Shown here piece by piece: positions 33,964 through 41,200 of a DNA stretch of 64,000 nucleotides; the stretch's first letter is position 1; each line of letters starts with the position of its first letter. Where the stretch lies: contig CAYOJW010000005.1 in assembly GCA_964404445.1 (NCBI GenBank), positions 124,001 to 188,000 of the forward strand. Reading direction: 5' to 3'. The notes under the pieces were generated by a model. The model was not told where the DNA came from and ran no database searches. It saw nothing but the letters and a program-made list of their open reading frames with translations. Both the position numbers and the translations under genes were made by a program. Source of the stretch: UBA2336 sp964404445 (GTDB lineage Bacteria; Bacteroidota; Bacteroidia; Cytophagales; Cyclobacteriaceae).

Positions 33964-35108
33964 ATACGAGTCCACTTTTGTTTTGATGAAGATGATTTCA
34001 CCATCGCCTCGATAAATGCCATACCGCGTACGCCATCTTCTACATCGGGGTAATCGTGTTTTGCACCTGAACTGTTTTTACCTGCCTGCCAGGCTCGTAC
34101 AGCACGGGCAAACGCAAGGTAAATGTTGGCGAATGCTTCTAAGTACCCTTCCGGGTGACCAGACGGAGTGCGTGTTGCTTTCTTTGCCGCTTCGCTCGCA
34201 TAACCCATACCTGCACGATAAACTTCTTTCGGCTTATCAGCCCATCGAACAATTAACGTGTTGGGTTCTTCCTGTCGCCATTCAAGCCCGCCTTTCTCAC
34301 CATATATTTTTATCGCCAAGTTATTTTCCTGTCCTGTCGCTACTTGTGTGGCTACGAGCACACCGGTAGCCTCGTTTTCAAACCGTAAAAATGCTGCGGC
34401 ATCATCATCTAACAAGCGGCCTTTTACCACGCTGTTTAAAAAGGCACATAACTCAGTAATATTACTGCCGATAATATACTCGGCTAAGTTTGCGGCATGC
34501 GTGCCGATGTCACCGGTAGCACCGCCCAGGCCCGAACGTTTGGGGTCAACACGCCAGGCAGCCTGTTTGTTATTGCCCTTCTCTTCGGGTTGTGATAACC
34601 ATCCCTGCGGATATTCAACATACACTTTCCTGATTTTCCCGAATTTATTTGAAGCCACTAAGTGTCGTGCTTCTTTCACCATCGGGTAACCGGTATAAGC
34701 GTGCGTTACGGCTAACACAAGCCCGGTTTTGTCAACAATTTTCTTTAGTTGTTTTGCTTCGGTGAGCGTAAGCGTTAACGGTTTATCGATAATTACATGA
34801 AAGCCGTTTTCCAATGCAAGCCTGGCCGGATCGTAATGCACGTGATTGGGTGTAACAATGGCTACAAAATCCATTCGTTCGGTTTCCGGGAGTTGCTTCT
34901 CGGCCTCAATCATTTCGGCATAGCTTCCATACACCCGTTTGGGATCGAGAAAGAGTGCCTTGCCGGATGCCTTCGATTTTTTGGGATCGCTGCTGAACGC
35001 CCCGCATACCAATTCGATCTGCCCATCGATGTTTGCTGCGATGCGGTGTACTGCTCCGATAAAGGCATCGGGGCCGCCTCCGATCATTCCCATTCGTAGT
35101 TTGCGCAT
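33954..35108 (-). CDS. Gfo/Idh/MocA-family NAD(P)-dependent oxidoreductase
   Basis: 384 residues. Rossmann start MRKLRMGMIGGGPDAFIGAVHR (GxGGxP-like), the sugar-dehydrogenase block VTPNHVHYDPARLALENGFHVIIDKPLTLT with the catalytic Lys of the EKP-type motif (here DKP), and GGATGDIGTHAANLAEYI with the catalytic His region. No signal peptide. It is the first gene of the oxidative-sugar operon, divergent from the permease at 35216. It would oxidise or reduce a sugar at C2/C3, fitting a 3-keto-sugar route. Its last residues RA and stop come from the TTAGG array. Confidence 0.9.
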   Translation of the reverse strand: MRKLRMGMIGGGPDAFIGAVHRIAANIDGQIELVCGAFSSDPKKSKASGKALFLDPKRVYGSYAEMIEAEKQLPETERMDFVAIVTPNHVHYDPARLALENGFHVIIDKPLTLTLTEAKQLKKIVDKTGLVLAVTHAYTGYPMVKEARHLVASNKFGKIRKVYVEYPQGWLSQPEEKGNNKQAAWRVDPKRSGLGGATGDIGTHAANLAEYIIGSNITELCAFLNSVVKGRLLDDDAAAFLRFENEATGVLVATQVATGQENNLAIKIYGEKGGLEWRQEEPNTLIVRWADKPKEVYRAGMGYASEAAKKATRTPSGHPEGYLEAFANIYLAFARAVRAWQAGKNSSGAKHDYPDVEDGVRGMAFIEAMVKSSSSKQKWTRIRA

Positions 35109-35215
35109 GATTTTATGTAGTGGTTATCGTAAGGCAGCAATATATCCAAAACCTATAAATAGTAGAATATAATTATGACAAACGTTATATTGACGCAATT
35201 TTACCAAACGCTATT

Positions 35216-36448
35216 ATGAACACCGCCAATAAAAATCTGGTTATCCGCCTGAGCGCCATGATGTTCCTCCAGTTTTTCATCTGGGGAGCGTGGTACACTA
35301 CCATCGGGGTTTACATGGGCGAGCTGGGCATGAACAACCTCACGCACTGGCCTTTCACCGTTAATCCGATTGCCGCTATTGTCGCACCGTTCTTTATCGG
35401 GTTAATTGCCGATCGTTTTTTTGCCACCGAAAAAGTTATTGCAACACTTCACCTGGTTGGTGGCGCGGTTCTTTTCATTGTACCGCAAACAACAGCCTCT
35501 CCTGTTTTGTTTATCACATTGTTACTGGTCTATAATTTATGTTATATGCCAACATTAAGCCTTACCACATCACTTGCCTTTCATAACATTACTGATCAGG
35601 AAAAACAATTTCCGATTATCCGTGTGTTTGGTACGGTTGGTTGGATTGTTGCCGGGCTTTCTATTAGCTTCATTTTCAGCAAACTGATTGGCGGCATGGC
35701 CGAGAAAACCGCCATACCACTTTATGCTTCGGCTTGCGCTTCGGTTCTGTTAGGATTATACAGTTTTACTTTACCCCACACACCGCCCAAAGCGGTTGGC
35801 GAAAAGGTATCGTGGCGAAGCATTGCCGGCATTGATGCCTTAAAAGCACTCAGCAGCAAATCGTTCTTTGTATTTGTATTGTGCGCCTTTCTGATTTGTA
35901 TTCCGTTAGCGGTGTATTACAATTTCACACAAATCTATTTAGGTGCAAGCGGGTTTACCAACATTGCCGGTGTGCAAACCATCGGTCAGATGTCGGAGTT
36001 CTTTTTTATGTTGCTGATGCCGTTGTTCTTCGCCCGCTTTGGCGTGAAAAAAATGTTGTTTATCGGTATGTTAGCCTGGGTTGTACGTTATGCGTTATTC
36101 GCGCTGGGTGCTCCCGACAGCGTGCAATGGATGATTATGATTGGTATTGCGCTACACGGTATCTGTTACGATTTCTTTTTTGTTACCGGCCAAATTTATG
36201 TCGATAAAAAATCGACCGACAAAATACGCGGACAGGCTCAGGGTTTCCTGGTATTGATTACTTACGGAGTGGGTATGTTAATCGGGGCACAAATTGCCGG
36301 TATGGTTTATAACAGTTTCTTAGGTACTGAAACCGCGCTGTCGGCCGAACAATGGAAACAATTCTGGTTACTGCCTGCTGGTTTTGCCGCCTTTGTACTG
36401 GTATTGTTCGCTGTACTCTTTAAAGATGATTCCAAACAGAAATCTTAA
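35216..36448 (+). CDS. MFS permease, nucleoside:H+ symporter-like
   Basis: 410-residue, 12-helix MFS transporter. The opening NLVIRLSAMMFLQFFIWGAWYTTIGVY and FIGLIADRFFATEKVIA are typical of the nucleoside/proton symporter-like (NupG/XapB-related) branch that is common in Bacteroidota sugar clusters. Other landmarks are GTVGWIVAGLSISF and YDFFFVTGQIYVDKKS near helix 10-11. It is divergent from the Gfo/Idh gene with a 107-bp intergenic region, so the pair is probably co-regulated. Although named after nucleosides, relatives in such settings may move sugars; the substrate is uncertain. Confidence 0.87.
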   Translation: MNTANKNLVIRLSAMMFLQFFIWGAWYTTIGVYMGELGMNNLTHWPFTVNPIAAIVAPFFIGLIADRFFATEKVIATLHLVGGAVLFIVPQTTASPVLFITLLLVYNLCYMPTLSLTTSLAFHNITDQEKQFPIIRVFGTVGWIVAGLSISFIFSKLIGGMAEKTAIPLYASACASVLLGLYSFTLPHTPPKAVGEKVSWRSIAGIDALKALSSKSFFVFVLCAFLICIPLAVYYNFTQIYLGASGFTNIAGVQTIGQMSEFFFMLLMPLFFARFGVKKMLFIGMLAWVVRYALFALGAPDSVQWMIMIGIALHGICYDFFFVTGQIYVDKKSTDKIRGQAQGFLVLITYGVGMLIGAQIAGMVYNSFLGTETALSAEQWKQFWLLPAGFAAFVLVLFAVLFKDDSKQKS

Positions 36449-36458
36449 TGTATGAATT

Positions 36459-36491
36459 AGGAGTCCTACACCCCAAAGTTGTAGGGCTCCT
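36459..36491 (+). terminator. hairpin terminator after the MFS permease
   Basis: 12-bp stem AGGAGTCCTACA (36459-36470) / TGTAGGGCTCCT (36480-36491) with one G-U pair and a 9-nt loop, 10 bp after the stop codon. The following sequence is AT-rich without a clear T run. Confidence 0.5.
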
Positions 36492-36523
36492 CAAACTCAA
36501 TCAATTTATTAATATTCAATCAA

Positions 36524-36697
36524 TTGAATATTAAAGACTCAAACGGAAATGTACTAAACGATGGCGATTCGGTAACGGTTATCAAACGCGGAACAGTTGT
36601 TAAAAACATCAAACTCACCGATGACGAAGGTTAAATCGAAAGCCGTGTTGGCGGAGGTACCCTCGTGCTGAAAACGGAATTTCTTAAAAAGAGCTGA
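36524..36697 (+). pseudogene. decayed PhnA-like (alkylphosphonate-family zinc-ribbon) gene fragment
   Basis: In one frame: LNIKDSNGNVLNDGDSVTVI-KRGTVVKNIKLTDDEG-stop-IESRVGGGTLVLKTEFLKKS-stop. This is the C-terminal domain of the small PhnA family ('VKDSNGNVLxDGDSVTVIKDLKVKGSSxxxKxGTxVKxIRLVDGDHxIDxKVxGxGxMxLKSEFVKK'). It lacks the N-terminal zinc ribbon and the DLKVKGSS segment, and has a TAA at 36632-36634 inside the conserved part. The match after the stop stays in frame, so a single base change caused it. A relic with no product expected. Confidence 0.7.
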
Positions 36698-36702
36698 TCA
36701 AC

Positions 36703-37128
36703 TCAATATTGCTCCAGCATATACCGGATTACATCAGTTGTGGTTACAATGCCTGCCAATTTGGTTTCATCATCGGCACTCACCACGGGCAAGGCGTGAA
36801 ACTCTTCGGTAGAGAGTATCTCGGCAACATGACGAATGGTTTCGGTTTCTTTCACTACCCGTGGGCGGTGCGACATAACCTGACTGATGCTGAGCATATC
36901 GAATACGGCTTCATCGGTGTCTGATTCACCTGCAAATAAATTACTGAACGACAGCCGGTTCATATCTGTTTTACTGATAATGCCCACCAACTGGTTGCCG
37001 TGTAAAACCGGAACGTGGCGTATGCCATGCTTGCGTAACAACGCACTTACTTCCTTTAACGGTCGATCTAACTGTGTGGTGATGATGTGGCGAGTCATAA
37101 TAGTGCTCACCGGTTCGCGCTTTTTCAT
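36703..37128 (-). CDS. CBS-domain-pair protein
   Basis: 141 residues forming one Bateman module of two CBS motifs: ALLRKHGIRHVPVLHGNQLVGIISKTDMNRL (about 27-57) and ILSTEEFHALPVVSADDETKLAGIVTTTDVIRYML (about 107-139). Such stand-alone modules bind adenine nucleotides and sense energy state. The partner is unknown. It lies downstream of an SDR gene with a palindromic repeat between them and is probably expressed alone. Confidence 0.9.
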   Translation of the reverse strand: MKKREPVSTIMTRHIITTQLDRPLKEVSALLRKHGIRHVPVLHGNQLVGIISKTDMNRLSFSNLFAGESDTDEAVFDMLSISQVMSHRPRVVKETETIRHVAEILSTEEFHALPVVSADDETKLAGIVTTTDVIRYMLEQY

Positions 37129-37257
37129 ATCCGTTCTTTTTTTGTTTCCTGATCTAAAGATCGAATACTCACCAGATGTACATGCTGTTACCCGTCATGC
37201 CAATACCTGATTTACATCAGGTTACACAATAAAAAAGAGGCTGTATCAAAAGTGGCT

Positions 37258-37333
37258 CGTCATGTCGAACGCAGTGAGACATCCCGGCAATTAGCGCTCA
37301 AAACCGGGACATCTCACTGCGTTCGATGTGACG
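37258..37333. repeat. long palindromic intergenic repeat
   Basis: 30-nt arms at 37258-37287 and 37304-37333 pair except for two dinucleotide mismatches placed at symmetric points. The loop is 16 nt. It resembles the dispersed GTCGAACGCAGTGAGA-type palindromes common between genes in Bacteroidota. It lies beyond the 3' end of the SDR gene and could fold in its transcript. Confidence 0.75.
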
Positions 37334-37340
37334 TGGTTTA

Positions 37341-38087
37341 TTATTGTGCAAGATAGCCTCCGTCAACAGCATAATAACCACCTGTTACAAACGAAGCCTT
37401 ATCGGAGCCTAACCATAAAATAAGCTCGGCCACTTCGGGTGCCTCTCCTAACCTGCCAATCGGATGCAAACCCACTAATGCTTTTAATGTATCGGCATCC
37501 AGGGCGTTTTCAACAAGCGGTGTTTTAATGTAACCGGGGCCAACCGCATTAATGCGAATACCGGCTTTGGCATACTCCAGCGCAGCCGCTTTGGTCAATC
37601 CCACCACACCATGCTTGGATGCAACATAAGCCGGTGAATTGGCCGTAGCCACATTTCCGAGAATGGACGCAATGTTCACAATGCTTCCACCGGCTTTCAT
37701 AGCCGGAAGCTGATAGCGCAAACCATAAAACACACCCGACAGGTTAATATCGATTACACGTTGCCAGCCATCAATCGGGTATTCACCGGTAACGGCCAAC
37801 GGCCCGCCAATGCCAGCATTGTTTACGGCAATATCAAGTTTGCCAAATTTAGCAATGGTTTGATCGATCAATGCTTTGTGATCTTCGGGATTGGCGGTAT
37901 CAGCTTTTACAAAAATTGCTTCACCGCCCGCATTGATAATCTGATCGGCAACAGCTTTACCATCTTTTTCATTGATGTCCGAAACAACCACGCGTGCACC
38001 TTCGCGTGCGTATAACAAGGCTGTTTCTTTACCAATACCTGAACCTGCCCCTGTAATGAGTGCGATTTTTCCTTCTACTGCTTTCAT
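37341..38087 (-). CDS. short-chain dehydrogenase/reductase
   Basis: 248-residue classical SDR. Cofactor motif ITGAGSGIGKETALLYA (TGxxxGxG), NNAG motif VNNAGIGGPLAV, catalytic Ser/Tyr/Lys in VNIASILGNVATANSPAYVASKHGV (YxxxK), and the C-terminal FVTGGYYAVDGGYLAQ. An acidic residue after strand 2 (VVSDINEKDG) suggests NAD rather than NADP. It is similar to the glucose-1-dehydrogenase/3-oxoacyl-reductase-like group; the substrate is not predictable. It stands 131 bp from the GH65 gene on the same strand. Confidence 0.92.
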   Translation of the reverse strand: MKAVEGKIALITGAGSGIGKETALLYAREGARVVVSDINEKDGKAVADQIINAGGEAIFVKADTANPEDHKALIDQTIAKFGKLDIAVNNAGIGGPLAVTGEYPIDGWQRVIDINLSGVFYGLRYQLPAMKAGGSIVNIASILGNVATANSPAYVASKHGVVGLTKAAALEYAKAGIRINAVGPGYIKTPLVENALDADTLKALVGLHPIGRLGEAPEVAELILWLGSDKASFVTGGYYAVDGGYLAQ

Positions 38088-38217
38088 AACATTTTTGTTT
38101 AATCCCTACAACATTCAATTACTGTTATAGATTAAACCGTAAACCAGTAGAAAAAGGTCAGGTTAACGTGAAAATTCCTGTATGACATTTATCATACCGA
38201 AAGATGCCGAATGTATC

Positions 38218-40527
38218 TTATGCAAATACGTTCTCGAATGTTTGATTTACGTTTAACAGCACCGGTTCGCTGTTAATGTTAACCACTAATGGCTCGCCCG
38301 ATACCAACGTGGTTTCAACTCGTTGATTGGTTGCCTTCAGTTTAATCACCCGTCCCCTGAACTCGATACGGAACGAATACGATTTCCATTTTCGGGGAAT
38401 GAACGGTGTAAAGTGTAACGTATCATTTTTTACCCGCATACCGCCAAAGCCTTTAATGACCGAAAGCCAGGTACCGGCCATGCTGGTAATATGACAGCCG
38501 TCTTCGGTATCGTTGTTGTAATCATCGAGGTCGAGGCGCGATGTACGCAAATACATTTCGTAGGCTTTCTCTTCGTAGCCAAGTTTTGAGGCTAAGATTA
38601 CGTGTACGCATGGCGATAGCGATGATTCATGTACCGTCATCGGTTCGTAGAAATCGAAATTACGTTTGATTGTTTCCGTATCGAAATCATCCTCAAAGAA
38701 ATAGATACCCTGCAACACATCGGCCTGTTTAATAAAACACGAACGTAAAATCCTGTCCCACGACCACTTTTGGTTTAACGGGCGGTCTTCTTTCGGAAGC
38801 TGCGCAGCGGGCATCAATTCTTTATCTAAGAAACCATCCTGTTGCAAAAACACATTGCGCGTTTTGTCTTCCGGTAAGTACATAGTGTCGGCTATGTTCT
38901 TCCATATTACGAGTTCATCGGGTTGTATGGAAAGGTTTTGCTCAAGTTGTGCATACGCTTTAGGGTCGGATTTTTTTACACCGGCTAATGATTCAAGTGT
39001 ATAGTTGAGTGTCCAGCGTGCAATGTAATTTGTGTACCAGTTGTTGTTTACGTTGTTCTCGTATTCGTTCGGGCCGGTTACGCCCAGCATCACATATTGG
39101 TTTTTATCGTTCGAGAAGTTAACGCGCTGCGCCCAAAACCGTGAAATCCCCACCAGCACATCTAACCCGTGGCTTAGCAAATAACGTTCATCGCCCGTAT
39201 AGCGGATGTAATCAAAAATTGCGTAGGCAATGGCCCCGTTGCGGTGAATTTCTTCAAAGGTTATCTCCCATTCGTTATGACACTCTTCACCGTTCATGGT
39301 TACCATCGGGTAAAGAGCCGCGCCATTTTTAAAGCCTAACTTACCTGCATTTTCAATAGCACGTGCCAAATGTTTGTGCCGGTAGATCAGTAAGTTCTTT
39401 GCCACCTGCTGTTCGGCAGTGCCAAGATAAAACGGAAGACAGTAGGCTTCGGTATCCCAATATGTGCTGCCACCATACTTCTCTCCGGTAAAACCTTTTG
39501 GGCCGATGTTCAGGCGCTCGTCTTCACCGGTATAGGTCTGGGTAAGCTGAAAAATATTAAAACGGATGCCTTGCTGCGCGGCAATGTCGCCTTCGATGGT
39601 AATGTCGCATTCATCCCATTTATGTTGCCACACGGCAGCGTGTTCGGCAAACAACGTATCAAATCCTTTTTTGACAGACCGGTTAAGCACCGAGTGGCAG
39701 TTGCTTGCCAATGTATCTTTTCCGTGGTTCTCAGACGATAACACGGAAGCGTATTTATATACGACTAACTCTTTACCCTGATTCAACTCAACCTCTACGA
39801 CATTTCCGGCATATTTTTCACGCTCGACAAGTGCAACACGCGAGGCAACATTTTTCCCTTCTTCCTCAATAGAGTATGTTATACCGGTAGCAACATGAAA
39901 CTTTGTTTTCTTCGTTTCGGCTACAACGATTGCCTGCGCTGTATCGGCTTTCTTATAAACTTCTGTCCAGAATTTTTCATCGTAGTTGGAATCTTTGTTT
40001 ACTACATCGGCATCAACGGCCAGAGTGATTTCTGCCTGAGCCGAAAAGTTAACAGGAGTAATCGCATACCGGATAGCGCCAACCTCGCCATCGGCCATGC
40101 TGCAAAACCGCTTAGCCTCAACGTTCACTTGTTTTCCATCAGGCAATACAGCCGAGAATGTACGGGTGAGCAACCCGGTTTTCATGTCGAGCGTACGTTT
40201 AAACGAAACCACCTTGCACTTTGCCAGATCTAACACCTGATTGGCAATGGTAATGTGTATGCCAATCCAGTTCGGTGCGTTTAATACTTTGGCAAAATAT
40301 TCGGGGTAACCATTCTTCCACCACCCTACACGGGTTTTATCGGGATAATACACACCGGCCACATAACTTCCCTGGAGTGTTTCGCCAGAATATTGCTCTT
40401 CAAAATTGGCGCGCTGGCCCATCCGGCCGTTGCCAATGCTAAAAACACTTTCGGATATTTTATTGTAATGAGGGTTAAAACCTTCTTCAATGATTTGCCA
40501 CTCGTGATGTTTCAGGTACTCCTTCAT
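38218..40527 (-). CDS. GH65 maltose phosphorylase
   Basis: 769 residues, glycoside hydrolase family 65, releasing beta-glucose-1-phosphate and glucose from maltose with phosphate. The N-terminal beta domain opens with SESVFSIGNGRMGQRANFEE. The (alpha/alpha)6 barrel carries the acid Glu488 in GVTGPNEYENNVNNNWYTN, the substrate block EECHNEWEITFEEIHRNG and the phosphate loop HESSLSPCVH (about 633-642). These blocks fit maltose phosphorylases better than trehalose or kojibiose phosphorylases. Beta-phosphoglucomutase is directly upstream, the expected partner. It ends the sus operon. Confidence 0.92.
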   Translation of the reverse strand: MKEYLKHHEWQIIEEGFNPHYNKISESVFSIGNGRMGQRANFEEQYSGETLQGSYVAGVYYPDKTRVGWWKNGYPEYFAKVLNAPNWIGIHITIANQVLDLAKCKVVSFKRTLDMKTGLLTRTFSAVLPDGKQVNVEAKRFCSMADGEVGAIRYAITPVNFSAQAEITLAVDADVVNKDSNYDEKFWTEVYKKADTAQAIVVAETKKTKFHVATGITYSIEEEGKNVASRVALVEREKYAGNVVEVELNQGKELVVYKYASVLSSENHGKDTLASNCHSVLNRSVKKGFDTLFAEHAAVWQHKWDECDITIEGDIAAQQGIRFNIFQLTQTYTGEDERLNIGPKGFTGEKYGGSTYWDTEAYCLPFYLGTAEQQVAKNLLIYRHKHLARAIENAGKLGFKNGAALYPMVTMNGEECHNEWEITFEEIHRNGAIAYAIFDYIRYTGDERYLLSHGLDVLVGISRFWAQRVNFSNDKNQYVMLGVTGPNEYENNVNNNWYTNYIARWTLNYTLESLAGVKKSDPKAYAQLEQNLSIQPDELVIWKNIADTMYLPEDKTRNVFLQQDGFLDKELMPAAQLPKEDRPLNQKWSWDRILRSCFIKQADVLQGIYFFEDDFDTETIKRNFDFYEPMTVHESSLSPCVHVILASKLGYEEKAYEMYLRTSRLDLDDYNNDTEDGCHITSMAGTWLSVIKGFGGMRVKNDTLHFTPFIPRKWKSYSFRIEFRGRVIKLKATNQRVETTLVSGEPLVVNINSEPVLLNVNQTFENVFA

Positions 40528-40543
40528 ACGTCATGCACTGTTT

Positions 40544-41188
40544 TTACAGTTGTTTTAACAGACCATAATCGAACTGACCGATTGATGGCACAACAACATT
40601 TGCTTTTTTTAATTGCCGGGCATTACCAATGCCCACACATTTCATGTTAGCGGCAATAGCGGCCGCTACTCCGGCTTCGGCATCTTCAAATACTACGCAG
40701 GCTTCGGGCTTAACACCTAACTTTTGTGCACCCAACAGAAAAATTTCGGGATCGGGCTTGCTGTGTGTAATCATATTGCCATCGATTATCACATCGAAAT
40801 ACGACCGAATCTTTAACTTCTCAAGAATAGTTTGTGCGTTTTTACTGCTTGAGCCTAAGGCTATTCTAATGTTATCGACTTTCAGCTTTTCAAATAAAAC
40901 TGTTACTCCATGAAACAATTCTTCCGGCTTCATCGCCTGTACATATTCCGTAAACCAACCGTTTTTGCGATCGGCTAAGCGTACTTTTTCTTCTTCAGAT
41001 AACGAAACGTTGGCTTCGGCTAAAATAATTTCAAGTGAGTGCATACGGCTTACACCTTTTAACCGTTCGTTGACTTCTTCGGTAAGTGTATAGTGAAACG
41101 CATTAGCCAAACGCTTCCACGCCAAAAAATGATAATGTGCAGTGTCCACCAACACGCCATCGAGATCGAAAATGCAGGCAGCGATCAA
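40544..41188 (-). CDS. pgmB: beta-phosphoglucomutase
   Basis: 214-residue HAD-superfamily enzyme converting beta-glucose-1-phosphate to glucose-6-phosphate. It has the nucleophile motif FDLDGVLVDTAHYHFLAWKRLA (Asp8/Asp10), the cap with RLKGVSRMHSLEIIL, the ALGSSSKNAQTIL motif II, lysine and acidic motifs in HSKPDPEIFLLGA and VFEDAEAGVAAA. The H-x-x-x-W-K block is specific to PgmB. It lies 16 bp before the GH65 gene, whose product it consumes. Confidence 0.95.
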   Translation of the reverse strand: MIAACIFDLDGVLVDTAHYHFLAWKRLANAFHYTLTEEVNERLKGVSRMHSLEIILAEANVSLSEEEKVRLADRKNGWFTEYVQAMKPEELFHGVTVLFEKLKVDNIRIALGSSSKNAQTILEKLKIRSYFDVIIDGNMITHSKPDPEIFLLGAQKLGVKPEACVVFEDAEAGVAAAIAANMKCVGIGNARQLKKANVVVPSIGQFDYGLLKQL

Positions 41189-41200
41189 GCGGTAAATGTT

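Noticed and set aside
35188..35200. Third LacI-type operator (CAAACGTTAT) before the MFS permease
   Set aside because: Only the central AACGTT is symmetric; the outer bases do not match the CGCAAACG half-site seen at the two good sites.
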